This document shows, piece after piece, positions 11,004 to 20,661 of a stretch of 64,000 bases of DNA. Source of the stretch: Winslowiella toletana. Its GTDB lineage: Bacteria > Pseudomonadota > Gammaproteobacteria > Enterobacterales > Enterobacteriaceae. The notes beneath the pieces were generated by a model that did no database searches, was not told the DNA's origin, and saw nothing but the letters and a program-made list of their open reading frames with translations. Numbering within the stretch: the first letter of the stretch is position 1; every line of letters starts with the position of its first letter. Where the stretch lies: assembly GCF_032164335.1 (NCBI RefSeq), contig NZ_CP134152.1, positions 3,224,001 through 3,288,000 of the forward strand, written 5' to 3'. Made by a program: the position numbers and the translations under genes.

Positions 11004-11021
11004 TTGCCGAACGGGTTGAAG

Positions 11022-11052
11022 AAAAAACGCCGCATTTGCGGCGTTTTTTTTT
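11022..11052 (+). terminator. intrinsic terminator after rplY
   Basis: An A-run precedes the stem CGCCGC (11028-11033), loop ATTT, and GCGGCG (11038-11043), followed by nine T. The A and T flanks extend the stem, so it can act on both strands and also stop transcripts of yejK coming from the right. Confidence 0.9.
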
Positions 11053-11089
11053 GTCTGACGATCGGGCGGAACAGCTTCCGCCACATCCG

Positions 11090-12094
11090 TCACTTACCGC
11101 CGGTACGACGCTGCAGCTGATCGCGCAGATTTGGTGGCGTACCTTTAATCGTCAGCGTATCGGTCGCCGGATCCCAGAAAATGCGCTCGCCCAGCAGCAT
11201 GGCATCAAAATTCAGGGTTAAACCGCCACCGCTGCCAGCAAATTTGGTCAGCTGACGCAGGGTGCCACGGTCCGCCGGGAAGCTCTCTTCCAGCTCATAG
11301 CCCTGATCCTGAGTAAACGCCTGGAAGCTTTTCTCGCCCAGTGGTGGTAACTCATTAGAGAGATCTTCCAACGCAATCTCTTCACCGGCCTGCAACTGCT
11401 CGTTACAGTAGCTGTAAACCTGCTGACGATAATTCTGCCGCTCGCCTTTATCCAGCTGCGATTCCGCACAATAGTCATCAACCGCCTGCAACAGGCCGCG
11501 GTTCTGCGCTTTGGTATCCAGGCCGACGCTGGCACCAAGGAAATCCATAAAGAAATCCGCAACTTTACGGCCAACTCGCCCGCGCAAGAAAGTCAGGTAG
11601 CGTGTTGACTCCGGATTGGTTTCCCACTCGGTCAGATCGATGCGCGCTACAATATCTGCGTGATTAATATCAAGATAATGCGTCGTGCTGATATCAAGCT
11701 CTTCATTGACACGCATACTGTTCTGGCTGCTTAGCACTGCGACCAGCAAATATTCCACCGCCAGGTAGCGATAGTGACAAAACAGCACCACGCCGCCTTC
11801 AGCAAAGGGATATTTTGCCAGCTCGTCACGCAACCGGCCGGTTGCTGCACGGCTAAATGCGAGAAAATCGTCCTCGCCTTTACGACAATTGCGCAGTGCA
11901 TCGGCCAGCTCGCTCTCTTCGTTGAACAGACCGTAGGCTTTGCTTTTAGCGCTGTAAACGCGATGCAGCTCTTCCACCATCGCTTCAACGGTGGCATTGG
12001 TTGGCAGCAGCGACTCACGCAATACCAGCTCCAGCGTCTGCTCGTCTCGCTTAATCAGCTGGTGAAGGGCAATCTGGTCGATATCCAGACTCAT
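11090..12094 (-). CDS. yejK: YejK, nucleoid-associated protein
   Basis: YejK (NdpA family) is a double-stranded DNA-binding nucleoid protein of unknown detailed role. Start ATG 12094 gives [19 protein letters not shown] and 334 residues, against 335 in E. coli; a 12-codon upstream extension in the open frame is not conserved. Other family segments include [21 protein letters not shown] and [24 protein letters not shown]. It is divergent from yejL, with a 152-base intergenic region. The same yejK/yejL/yejM arrangement occurs in E. coli. Confidence 0.95.
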   Translation of the reverse strand: MSLDIDQIALHQLIKRDEQTLELVLRESLLPTNATVEAMVEELHRVYSAKSKAYGLFNEESELADALRNCRKGEDDFLAFSRAATGRLRDELAKYPFAEGGVVLFCHYRYLAVEYLLVAVLSSQNSMRVNEELDISTTHYLDINHADIVARIDLTEWETNPESTRYLTFLRGRVGRKVADFFMDFLGASVGLDTKAQNRGLLQAVDDYCAESQLDKGERQNYRQQVYSYCNEQLQAGEEIALEDLSNELPPLGEKSFQAFTQDQGYELEESFPADRGTLRQLTKFAGSGGGLTLNFDAMLLGERIFWDPATDTLTIKGTPPNLRDQLQRRTGGK

Positions 12095-12246
12095 GGTAGA
12101 CTCTCCTTTATGGCACAGGCGCGTATTCAATCACTGCGCGACGCCTCAATCAACCACCAATTAACATGCTTCTTACGATAAAAGTGCGGTAAAAATCGCG
12201 CTGATACGGTAAGATACCGCCCTTTAATACTTGAATAATTCTACTT

Positions 12247-12474
12247 ATGCCACAATCATCCCGTTATAGCGACGAACGCGTGGAGAAGCTCCTCGCCGAA
12301 CTGGTCAACGTGCTGGAAAAAAACCAGACGCCAACCGATCTTTCCCTGATGGTTTTAGGAAATATGGTGACCAATTTAATCAATACCAGCGTTGCGCCGG
12401 CTCAACGCCGCGTGCTGGCTCGTTCCTTCGCCGATGCACTTCAGTCTTCAGTCCGCGAAGATAAAGCCCATTAA
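12247..12474 (+). CDS. yejL: YejL family protein (DUF1414)
   Basis: This small protein of 75 residues has the same length as E. coli YejL. It begins [25 protein letters not shown] and is predicted to be mostly helical and cytoplasmic. The function is unknown. It ends 21 bases before yejM and runs in the same direction, so the two are probably cotranscribed, as in E. coli. Confidence 0.93.
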   Translation: MPQSSRYSDERVEKLLAELVNVLEKNQTPTDLSLMVLGNMVTNLINTSVAPAQRRVLARSFADALQSSVREDKAH

Positions 12475-12495
12475 TGTGATGATCCAGACCCGACT

Positions 12496-14250
12496 ATGGT
12501 AACCAACCGGCAGCGCTACCGTGAAAAAGTCTCCCAGATGATTAGCTGGGGGCACTGGTTCGCTCTGTTTAATATCATTTTTGCCTTAATTTTAGGCAGC
12601 CGCTTCCTGTTGATAGCCGACTGGCCCTCTTCATTACCCGGTCGTATCTATGCGTTTACCAGCTGGATTGGTCACTTTAGCTTCCTGGTGTTTGCTGCCT
12701 ATCTGCTGATCATCTTCCCGCTGACGTTTATTGTGATGTCACAACGGCTGATGAGATTCCTCTCAGCGATTGTTGCCACGGCCGGGATGACGCTGCTGTT
12801 AGTTGACAGCGCGGTGTTTAACCGTTTCCACCTGCACCTTAACCCGGTGGTGTGGGAACTGGTGGTCAACCCCGATCAAAGCGAAATGGCGCGCGACTGG
12901 CAGCTGATGTTTATCAGCCTGCCGCTGATTTTCCTCGTGCAGATGCTGTTTGCTACCTGGAGCTGGCAGAAGCTGCGCAGCCTGAACCGGCGCAGCTTCG
13001 GTAAGCCGCTGGCGGCGCTGTTTATTACCGCCTTCTTTACCAGCCACCTGATGTATATCTGGGCTGATGCCAACTTCTATCGTCCGATAACCATGCAGCG
13101 CGCTAATCTGCCGCTCTCTTATCCGATGACCGCTCGTCGCTTCCTTGAGAAACATGGCCTGCTGGATGCCCAGGAATACCAGCGCCGTCTGGTTCAGCAG
13201 GGTAATCCGGAAGCGCTATCGGTGGCTTATCCGCTGAGCGATATCAGCTTCCGCGATGCTGGCAGTAAAAACAATCTGCTGGTGATTACCGTTGATGGAT
13301 TGAATGAAGCCTCAATGGCCAAAGCTCTGCCGAATCTGAGTCAATTTGCCGCGGAAAACGTGCGCTTTAACCAGCATTTCAGTGCGGGTAGTTCCAGCGA
13401 TGCCGGATTGTTCGGCCTGTTCTATGGTATTTCACCCAGCTATATGGACGGCGTATTGTCCTCACGCATTCCGTCGGCGCTGATGAATGCGCTGAGTAAA
13501 CAAGGTTACCAGTTCGGCCTGTTCGCTTCGGATGGTTTCAGCTCGCCACTGTATCGCCAGGCGCTGCTGACCGACTTCTCCCTGCCCTCTTCGGCAAACC
13601 AGTCCAATGCGCAAACCACCGCGCAGTGGGAAAACTGGCTGGACAGACAGCAACCTAACGGCACGCCGTGGTTCTCCTATATTTCCTACGATGGCCTGAA
13701 CGATCTGGACAGTAACGCTGAGGATTTCAGCCGTCGTTATCTGCGCAGCGCTAGCAAGGTAGATCAGCAGATTCAACAGGTACTGGATCGATTAAAAGAG
13801 AAAGACCTGCTGAAAAACACCGTGGTGGTGATCACCGCACAGCGCGGTGTGGCACTTAATGATCATGATAACAGCAAGGGTAACCGCGCCATCTTGCAAG
13901 TTCCGCTGGTAGTGCACTGGCCAAATACACCGGCGCAGCAGGTGAATAAGCTGACCAATCATCAGGATGTGATGACCACGCTGATGCAACGCCTGTTACA
14001 TGTGCGTACCGCACCGGGAGAGTACTCTCAGGGTGAGGATCTGTTTGCTGCCCAACGTCGTCATAATTGGGTCGCCAGCACCGAGGCACACCAGTTAGTG
14101 ATCACCACGCCGCAAATTACGCTGGTCCTGGATAACAACGGCAGCTATCAGGCTTACGATCGGCAAGGCGAGCGCCTGAAGGACCATAAACCGCAGCTGG
14201 CGCTGCTGTTACAGGTGCTGACGGAAGAAAAACGATTCATTGCTAACTGA
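12496..14250 (+). CDS. yejM: YejM (PbgA/LapC), inner-membrane sensor of lipopolysaccharide
   Basis: YejM senses LPS at the inner membrane and controls LpxC turnover through LapB and FtsH; it is essential in E. coli. The N-terminus (MVTNRQRYREKVSQMISWGHW) is nearly identical to the E. coli one. Five membrane helices fill roughly residues 20-190, followed by a linker with FYRPITMQRANLPLSYPMTARRF, the basic lipid A-binding region. From about residue 255 there is a periplasmic alkaline phosphatase/sulfatase-like domain. Length is 584 residues against 586 in E. coli. It directly precedes tRNA-Pro. Confidence 0.95.
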   Translation: MVTNRQRYREKVSQMISWGHWFALFNIIFALILGSRFLLIADWPSSLPGRIYAFTSWIGHFSFLVFAAYLLIIFPLTFIVMSQRLMRFLSAIVATAGMTLLLVDSAVFNRFHLHLNPVVWELVVNPDQSEMARDWQLMFISLPLIFLVQMLFATWSWQKLRSLNRRSFGKPLAALFITAFFTSHLMYIWADANFYRPITMQRANLPLSYPMTARRFLEKHGLLDAQEYQRRLVQQGNPEALSVAYPLSDISFRDAGSKNNLLVITVDGLNEASMAKALPNLSQFAAENVRFNQHFSAGSSSDAGLFGLFYGISPSYMDGVLSSRIPSALMNALSKQGYQFGLFASDGFSSPLYRQALLTDFSLPSSANQSNAQTTAQWENWLDRQQPNGTPWFSYISYDGLNDLDSNAEDFSRRYLRSASKVDQQIQQVLDRLKEKDLLKNTVVVITAQRGVALNDHDNSKGNRAILQVPLVVHWPNTPAQQVNKLTNHQDVMTTLMQRLLHVRTAPGEYSQGEDLFAAQRRHNWVASTEAHQLVITTPQITLVLDNNGSYQAYDRQGERLKDHKPQLALLLQVLTEEKRFIAN

Positions 14251-14321
14251 TTATTAATTAAGCAGTTAAGCGATTTCTGGCTTGCAATCGATCGCGGAAA
14301 AGGTAGTATAAAATCACTGTT

Positions 14322-14398
14322 CGGCACGTAGCGCAGCCTGGTAGCGCACGGTCATGGGGTGTCCGGGGTCGGAGGTTCAAATCCTCTCGTGCCGACCA
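14322..14398 (+). tRNA. proL: tRNA-Pro (GGG)
   Basis: The 77 bases fold as a full cloverleaf: acceptor CGGCACG paired with CGTGCCG, D-stem GCGC/GCGC, anticodon loop ATGGGGT (anticodon GGG), and T-arm with GGTTCAAATCC. The terminal CCA is encoded. The anticodon stem differs from E. coli proL by paired changes that keep the helix. E. coli also has proL directly after yejM. The gene is followed by an integrase, so its 3' end is the likely attB of the island. Confidence 0.97.
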
Positions 14399-14454
14399 AA
14401 TTATCCCAACGTTTTGTCCGGTGATGTCCAGACAAAACTACAATAAACAGTTTA

Positions 14455-14485
14455 AACAGTAGGTTACCTCAACCTGCTGTTTTTC
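14455..14485 (+). terminator. intrinsic terminator downstream of tRNA-Pro
   Basis: The stem AACAGTAGGTT (14455-14465) pairs with AACCTGCTGTT (14471-14481) around the loop ACCTC with one mismatch, and a run of T follows. It probably ends the tRNA-Pro transcript and insulates the integrase. Confidence 0.7.
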
Positions 14486-14614
14486 TGTTGTCTAGCGAAA
14501 TCCAGATTGATAAAGTGGAATCCACCTGATTTAGGCATACCTGTGGGCATACGTTTCTAAGATTGCCTTTTTAGATATGCCTAAGCCTTCCAAGGAACAG
14601 AATGGAGACTGCTT

Positions 14615-15844
14615 ATGGCAAGACAGACCAAGCCCCTAAACAACACAGAAGTTAAGAACGCCAAAGCTACTGAACGGGCATTAGTTCTCTACGATGGAGA
14701 TGGTCTGGAATTGCAGGTTACTCCTGGAGGCTCGAAGCTCTGGCGTTTCCGTTACTACAAACCTTACACTCGCAAACGAGCCATGATTAGCTTCGGTTCT
14801 TACCCTTCCGTCACACTATCCGAAGCCCGACAGAATCGTGAGGTAGCTCGTTCCCTTTTGAGCAAAGACATCGATCCACAGGAGCATAAAAAGTCAGAGC
14901 AGCTTCGTCAAAAGAGTGTGAGTGAAAGCACATTTGAAAAAGTTGCAGCGGAATGGTTTAAGACGAAAGAAGCTGCGGGTTTAGCAACTCACACTCTCAA
15001 TGATATCTGGCGTTCATTGAGTAAGTATGTGTTCCTACATATTGGCTCTATGCCCATTTCCAGCATTACTGCTCAGCAATTCATTGCTGCTCTTGAACCT
15101 ACACATGCAGCAGGCAGGCTGGAAACAGTAAAACGGCTTACACAACGTATCAACGAAGTCATGGATTTCGCTCTGAACTCTGGTTTAGTCAGTTCAAACC
15201 CAGCAGCGCGAATTGGTAGAACATTCCATAAACCTAAAGTTAAACATCGCCCTGCCCTTTTACCTGAACAACTTCCCCTTCTGATGAAGACTCTCGCATT
15301 TGCCAGTATTGGCAGACAAACACGTTGTCTCATCGAGTGGCAGCTACTGACTATGACAAGACCCGGAGAAGCAGCAATGACCCGCTGGGATGAGATTAAC
15401 TTTGAGACTAAGGAATGGCGCATTCCGGCTGGCAGAATGAAAATGAAACGGGAACACGTCATTCCGTTGTCAGAGCAGGCATTTGGTGTATTAGATGTCA
15501 TGAAGCCAATTAGTCAGCATAGAGATTTTGTTTTCCCCGGTTATCGAAACCCGCTTGAACCGATGAACAGTCAGACTGCTAACATGGCGCTGAAACGAAT
15601 GGGATTCAAAGATCTGTTAGTAGCTCATGGTATGAGATCAATTGCCTCAACTATCCTTAATGAGAAAGGTTTCCCATCTGACGTGATTGAAGCAGCTTTG
15701 GCTCACATTGATACAAATGAGGTTAGAAGAGCTTATAACCGTGCCCAATACTTGGAACAACGTAGAGAGATGATGGCTTGGTGGGGGCAATATATTGTCA
15801 ATGCTTCAAATGGCTTATTTCATATTTCTGCTTCATTAAGTTAA
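14615..15844 (+). CDS. P4-type tyrosine-recombinase integrase of the genomic island
   Basis: This site-specific recombinase probably inserted the island at tRNA-Pro. Residues 1-95 form the DUF4102 arm-binding domain (GDGLELQVTPGGSKLWRFRYY). A SAM-like core-binding domain follows (about 105-190), then the catalytic domain. Catalytic residues are visible: Arg249 in TMTRPGE, His338-x-x-Arg341 in AHGMRS, His364 in LAHID, and a Tyr at 374 (or 379) in AYNRAQY. Its 409 residues are typical of P4/CP4 integrases, and it reads away from the tRNA, the usual layout. It appears intact. A fragment of a second, related integrase lies at 22426-22598. Confidence 0.95.
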   Translation: MARQTKPLNNTEVKNAKATERALVLYDGDGLELQVTPGGSKLWRFRYYKPYTRKRAMISFGSYPSVTLSEARQNREVARSLLSKDIDPQEHKKSEQLRQKSVSESTFEKVAAEWFKTKEAAGLATHTLNDIWRSLSKYVFLHIGSMPISSITAQQFIAALEPTHAAGRLETVKRLTQRINEVMDFALNSGLVSSNPAARIGRTFHKPKVKHRPALLPEQLPLLMKTLAFASIGRQTRCLIEWQLLTMTRPGEAAMTRWDEINFETKEWRIPAGRMKMKREHVIPLSEQAFGVLDVMKPISQHRDFVFPGYRNPLEPMNSQTANMALKRMGFKDLLVAHGMRSIASTILNEKGFPSDVIEAALAHIDTNEVRRAYNRAQYLEQRREMMAWWGQYIVNASNGLFHISASLS

Positions 15845-15950
15845 TACAATTATTTTAAACTGAGAGATTAATATTCAATAGCCACCTGCCAAACCATTCA
15901 TATCATCCAACAAAGAAATACAGATAAATTATCATTGAATATTAGAATAT

Positions 15951-15986
15951 AACACACCACCTTAGCATGAAATAAAGCGGTGTGTT
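15951..15986. repeat. inverted repeat between integrase and SIR2 gene (possible terminator)
   Basis: AACACACC (15951-15958) and GGTGTGTT (15979-15986) can form an 8-bp hairpin between the two convergent genes. Further out, TAATATTCAAT near 15869 and ATTGAATATTA near 15934 form a second inverted pair. T-runs are weak, so termination is plausible but unproven. Confidence 0.4.
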
Positions 15987-16025
15987 AAATATCTTTGATA
16001 ATTTTAAGTAAAATTATTTTAAAAA

Positions 16026-18770
16026 CTAAGATTTACTTAAAGCTGTAAACTTATCAAATGATGCTTGAAATTGACTCAATCCTTTTTCTTCAATCAAATA
16101 CTTCAAATACCGTGACAAGTCATTTTGAACTTTTATTTTCGTAAGTTGAGCATCTAAACTGTCATTAGAAAAGATGTTCTCAATAAAATTTTCAAGCTCA
16201 GATATAAAAACCTCAGGAAAACAATAACCCTCAGAAATTAGAACTAACTTAAAAATATAATCTTTCGGTTCTTCGCAAGAGAAATTCAATATTTCATCCT
16301 TAACAAAGCTATCAATCTCATCGCGAACCTCATCATTTCCTATTCTTCTAATATTAAGAAGTAATTTCTCAGTATAAAACCTCTTTGACCTTATTTCTAT
16401 ATTTTCCACTTTTGAAATCAACATTTTTACTAAAGAAACATTTTCATATTTATAACCGTGCACAGTTGAAACATGATACAAGTTATTAAGAATACCTATA
16501 TCCAAAGATATATTGTCATAACCGTTAATTTTTTCATAAATAATCTTTTCAACAATAATGTCAATAATATTGAGAATTATTTTATTTGATCTATTGTATA
16601 AATAATTATTAACAGAAATAAAATACATAATGCTATCATAGAGATCAGTGCCTTGCGTTCTAAAATAGGATACCGACAAGATATTCTCGATGATATTTTT
16701 TAACTCTACTTCGTTCCAACGAATAAAGCTTAGTATGATAATTATATTTTTATAACAACCATCAACGAATGTCGAATAAATATTCGATTGATCTTTATCC
16801 TTGAAAAGCAAACATATGTTTTTAAGAGACTCTAAAACATACTTTTTAACATAACGAATTTCTTTACATTCCATGTGTATTATTTCGAATATTATTTTAT
16901 TTTCTAACAGCTTGTTTGCAAAGCTTTTAACTACATCATGCTTGCAATATTTTATTAAAATGAAAACATCAACAAGTTGAATTTTGAAATAATTCTCGCT
17001 AAAGTTATAGTTTAAACTATCCATAACTGTGTCTTCAAACAAAGACTTAGTTTCTATGTAATTTTCAATAAAAAGGTCGTTCCCTAAAATGAATTTAATA
17101 TAAGGGTAAAGCTTTGCTCTTATATTGGCTTCATCAGCAGAATAAGCAATACCACCATTATTCCTAATATCCGAGTATTTCCTATACTTTCTTGTCTCTA
17201 CGCTAAACCTATAATACGCCTTGTAAATCTCTTTAAACTCTAAAATGTCAACAAGCTCATTTAAGTCAGATTGTAGATCATTTGGAAAGTCCTTAATTCT
17301 ATTCTTATAATTAAAACAATTAAACTCATTAAGTAAAATTATACAAGTGCTATAGTGTCTATCATTAACATTTTTAGCATGGCTTTCAACTCGCTGATAA
17401 ACTGAATCAAAATTAGCCATGTTAATGGTAGCCATAATGAAGTTACTTTCATCCAGGTAAAAATTAACTTTTGACAAATAAAAACTCAAAACATCCTTGA
17501 AATTATTATTCATCATCATAATTTCTAAACTATTTTTACTGTACTTAAAAGTAAGTTTATTTAAAATATTTTCACTTACATTATCCGTTCTCTCCAGAAT
17601 TTTGTATTCTTTTCCAGATATTAAAACTGAATCAATAAATGCTTTATTAAGAATAGCATCAAAACTAGCTTTGCATTTATCATTTCCACTCAAGAACAAC
17701 GAATTATATATAAAATTTATTTTTCTTTTATATACATCATAATCATTTGTCAAAAGATTATCTGGAAATTCTAATCTGACCTTTGGTATAAAATTGATAG
17801 TACAATTAGTTATTTTTTTTGTTATCTGTTCTGGAAGAAGAACATTATACTGCTTTAAAGCTCTAAATTTATACTCAAAATAATCAATTATTTTATTATT
17901 AATAACCTTTAGAAGTTTTTTATCATTCAAATTATTCTCAGAAAACTTTAACATTTCTATAATTAGTGCGCCTCGATCTGCGATAGTGTTTAGGTCATCA
18001 AAGAAACAACCATACAGATTTTCATATGTCATTTTTTTTGTAGTAGGAGTAAGTAATGAAATCCCATGATTATTAAGATATTGAGCATGCGCATAACTGA
18101 AGTCTTTTTGGATTAAAAATTTGTTAGGTGTAGCTTTAGAGATATTTGTAATCCAAGTAATAATTTGCTTTAAATTATAATCGCTATATGAGTAACCAAG
18201 AAAAACGATAGTGCAAGTAGAGAATATTCCTTTTATATAATTCTCAATCAAAGGGAAATTTTTATTATACTGTAAGTAATCATCCTCTTTGAATACGAAG
18301 TTGTGCTGTTTAAAGTCCCCATGCATCTTTATTATTTTTTTATCTAACTTACTCTGAGCCAAGTCTATATCTGAACTTATAATGTCATATGGCAGCGCCA
18401 TTGATTTCACCGTTTTTTCAATCAAATCATCCCAATTAGTTGTAATTATATAATGTGGATTTAATTCAAAAATTTTCTTATGATAATCACTTGGTTCAAG
18501 TTCTCTGATAGAAGATTTTATTTTATTAACATATGAATGCTGACCAAATTTCAAAAAATAAAGCTGTGCTATTTTTAAATAATCGCCTTCATCCACAACA
18601 CCTAACTCTTCTTTTAACTCCTGTATTAGCTCACCCCAGCTTGGTATTTTTAACAATTCAGTTTCGCTGAATTTAGAATAGCCAGCACCTATAAAAAAAA
18701 CTAATTTGTTATTTTCTTTAGCGTCAAGTATCTCTTTGAGATTACTTTCTAAAAATGACAAGTACTCCAT
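16026..18770 (-). CDS. SIR2-family protein, candidate antiphage NAD+ hydrolase
   Basis: The N-terminal part is a SIR2-like Rossmann domain: FFIGAGYSK at about residues 25-33, SWGELI at 44-49, an ITTNWDDLIE segment with Asn112 and Asp114, KMHGD with His150, and FLGYSYSDYNL near 190-205. The Asn and His sit where catalytic residues are found in defence SIR2 NADases (ThsA, DSR1/DSR2). The remaining 600-odd residues are helical and Lys/Asn/Ile-rich with no domain I recognise, as in large Dsr-type proteins, where this part senses phage proteins. ATG 18770 follows a GAGGGTGGGA ribosome-binding site; a GTG at 18785 is an alternative. It is very AT-rich, unlike the core genome. The NADase activity is inference. 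Confidence 0.85.
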   Translation of the reverse strand: MEYLSFLESNLKEILDAKENNKLVFFIGAGYSKFSETELLKIPSWGELIQELKEELGVVDEGDYLKIAQLYFLKFGQHSYVNKIKSSIRELEPSDYHKKIFELNPHYIITTNWDDLIEKTVKSMALPYDIISSDIDLAQSKLDKKIIKMHGDFKQHNFVFKEDDYLQYNKNFPLIENYIKGIFSTCTIVFLGYSYSDYNLKQIITWITNISKATPNKFLIQKDFSYAHAQYLNNHGISLLTPTTKKMTYENLYGCFFDDLNTIADRGALIIEMLKFSENNLNDKKLLKVINNKIIDYFEYKFRALKQYNVLLPEQITKKITNCTINFIPKVRLEFPDNLLTNDYDVYKRKINFIYNSLFLSGNDKCKASFDAILNKAFIDSVLISGKEYKILERTDNVSENILNKLTFKYSKNSLEIMMMNNNFKDVLSFYLSKVNFYLDESNFIMATINMANFDSVYQRVESHAKNVNDRHYSTCIILLNEFNCFNYKNRIKDFPNDLQSDLNELVDILEFKEIYKAYYRFSVETRKYRKYSDIRNNGGIAYSADEANIRAKLYPYIKFILGNDLFIENYIETKSLFEDTVMDSLNYNFSENYFKIQLVDVFILIKYCKHDVVKSFANKLLENKIIFEIIHMECKEIRYVKKYVLESLKNICLLFKDKDQSNIYSTFVDGCYKNIIIILSFIRWNEVELKNIIENILSVSYFRTQGTDLYDSIMYFISVNNYLYNRSNKIILNIIDIIVEKIIYEKINGYDNISLDIGILNNLYHVSTVHGYKYENVSLVKMLISKVENIEIRSKRFYTEKLLLNIRRIGNDEVRDEIDSFVKDEILNFSCEEPKDYIFKLVLISEGYCFPEVFISELENFIENIFSNDSLDAQLTKIKVQNDLSRYLKYLIEEKGLSQFQASFDKFTALSKS

Positions 18771-18922
18771 TTCCCACCCTCTCACTCGAATTATGAAATC
18801 AATCTTCTGATAGAAAAAACTTAATCTTAAGTCTTGATATTTACACTGTCATACTTAAAAACCAGTTTATTCTTATATAAAATCATTTATATTTTGTTGA
18901 TGCACTATTTCTTCCATTCCAT

Positions 18923-19552
18923 TTACCTTGCGAGGATATTGAGTGAATTTAATAACTGAGTGTCCAAGGTTTCCCTTACCTGTGTGGGTAGCCCATTTGC
19001 AACTCTATAATTCTTGATGGCTGTTCGTGTTGCAGGCCCCATACTCCCGTCAATACTACCGTTGTAAAAACCTTTATCGAGCAAGGCGAACTGCACTCTC
19101 ATGATCAACCGCTTACGTTTTTCTGTATCCGAAGTCAGCCCGCTACTTGCTCGATTAGCACCTGTGGTTCCTGCTGAGTTTGTTGTGGTTGTGCTATCTG
19201 TGTCATTAGAGCGAAGTGAACGGACAGAGGAGGAGGAGGAGCGAGTTCCTGAACTGGATGAGTCTGAGGTGCTTGGCGAGCTGTATGTTTTGGGATAGTA
19301 AGGAGCGCTTCCGCCATAGTAACCTCCGCCTGATGAGGAACGGTGTGAGCTATGGCTACGATGAGAACTGTGACTTCTGTGTCCTGCAATGTAGAACGGC
19401 ACTTCGGTGTTGAGCGGGGCTATAACCAAATCATGTTCGTTCAAAGCCATACCAGGTAAGTCACTGGCACCGGTAGATGAATCACTTGCCCATACAGAGT
19501 TATTAAGAGCCAAAAATCCAGGAAGCAGAGCCGCGAAATTAAACTTTTTCAT
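18923..19552 (-). CDS. hxsA: HxsA, exported His-Xaa-Ser repeat protein
   Basis: This is the likely substrate of the His-Xaa-Ser system. ATG 19552 gives 209 residues and overlaps the hxsC stop by 4 bases (ATGA). A signal peptide (MKKFNFAALLPGFLALNNSVWA) is followed at residues 58-72 by five perfect contiguous triplets, HRSHSSHRSHSSHRS. Then come a Gly/Tyr patch (GGGYYGG), a long Ser/Thr-rich linker (about 85-145), and a C-terminal peptidoglycan-binding domain (about 150-205, with GFYNGSIDGSMGPATRTAI). The layout suggests a cell-wall-anchored periplasmic protein whose His-x-Ser region is modified by HxsB/HxsC. The modification and its role are not known to me. Confidence 0.88.
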   Translation of the reverse strand: MKKFNFAALLPGFLALNNSVWASDSSTGASDLPGMALNEHDLVIAPLNTEVPFYIAGHRSHSSHRSHSSHRSSSGGGYYGGSAPYYPKTYSSPSTSDSSSSGTRSSSSSVRSLRSNDTDSTTTTNSAGTTGANRASSGLTSDTEKRKRLIMRVQFALLDKGFYNGSIDGSMGPATRTAIKNYRVANGLPTQVRETLDTQLLNSLNILAR

Positions 19553-20661
19553 ATTATTGGTCTCGGAGGTTGATGAAAACGGCCTTTTGATGAACTGAAA
19601 TAACCAGCACAGGAAGACTTCTGAGTGCATTCATCACATTCTTTAGGATAGTAATTTTTCCAATCAGAGATCGACTGAGCAGCAAGCTCCCAGGCTCTTT
19701 CAGGAAGATGACACAAAGGATAATTAAAAATTGTTAGAGGTATGCCTGACCTGTGTGCAGCGTCTATGGCGGAGGTTATTTTCTCACCATAACTGCTGTG
19801 CTCAATGAAGATTGTTGACCAGTTCTTTCGTGCCCAACCGATAGATTCTAACCCCATAAGGGAAATCTGATTGATGTTGGAGAACACACGGCCAACGAAC
19901 TCAACAATATCATCCAATTCTGTATAGTTAGCCAGTGTCGGAATAACTCTAAGTTCGATATTAATCCCTGAGTTTCCTGCATTGATTAACCCCTTAACCG
20001 TTTCATTAAATGCGCCATTACTCCCTACAAGATGGTCATGCACAAGTGGTCTTGATGAGTAGAGCGGGATACCAAAGGTGATTTTGATCTTTTTGCTTCG
20101 CTTTGCCATTTCCTGAGTAAAGTTGGTATCAGCAAATTTGCGTCCGTTTGTTAATACATGCAAAGCAGTATCTGGTGAGTTCTCGATGATAAAATCAATG
20201 AAATGTAGGAAATCATCTCCATACAGCAGAGGTTCACCACCGCTGACCCCAACAACTCCATTCAAACCAAATGAAGCTATAGCAAGGGCTGATTGGGTAA
20301 GCAGCCAGTCATCATTTGCTTTCTTTGGTGGCTGGGAACAAAACAGGCACAGGTTATTGCAGCGTTCCGTAACTAAGACAGTATTATGATTGGCTCTGCG
20401 GGACAGAATAACGCGTATCATATTGCCATTGTTGATTATGCCAATATCTCCATCTTCAATTGACTCAAATAATTCAGTGTTAATAACAGAGTAATCAAAG
20501 CATGGTTGAATGGCATAATTATTGCCTTCAGCAACTACCAGTAAATTGGGCAAAAAGAATAAAGGGTTCACTGGTTTTTGTTTGCATAACCTATAGAACC
20601 CCGTGGGCACATTCTTTTTTGAAGAAAAATGAAAGATATCATTCCTGATAACCTCAGACAT
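19549..20661 (-). CDS. hxsC: HxsC, radical SAM protein of the His-Xaa-Ser system
   Basis: This 370-residue radical SAM enzyme carries the CxxxCxxC iron-sulfur motif as CNNLCLFC, with Cys101, Cys105 and Cys108. GGEPLLYGDDF near residues 150-160 is the usual SAM-binding GGE motif. A C-terminal Cys cluster (CDECTQKSSC, about 346-356) resembles an auxiliary-cluster site. In the HXS family definition, HxsC is the second radical SAM partner. Its start overlaps the hxsB end by 8 bases and its stop overlaps hxsA by 4 bases, so translation is coupled. It probably acts with HxsB on HxsA in the cytoplasm before export. Assignment rests on motifs and on the full operon. Confidence 0.87.
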   Translation of the reverse strand: MSEVIRNDIFHFSSKKNVPTGFYRLCKQKPVNPLFFLPNLLVVAEGNNYAIQPCFDYSVINTELFESIEDGDIGIINNGNMIRVILSRRANHNTVLVTERCNNLCLFCSQPPKKANDDWLLTQSALAIASFGLNGVVGVSGGEPLLYGDDFLHFIDFIIENSPDTALHVLTNGRKFADTNFTQEMAKRSKKIKITFGIPLYSSRPLVHDHLVGSNGAFNETVKGLINAGNSGINIELRVIPTLANYTELDDIVEFVGRVFSNINQISLMGLESIGWARKNWSTIFIEHSSYGEKITSAIDAAHRSGIPLTIFNYPLCHLPERAWELAAQSISDWKNYYPKECDECTQKSSCAGYFSSSKGRFHQPPRPII

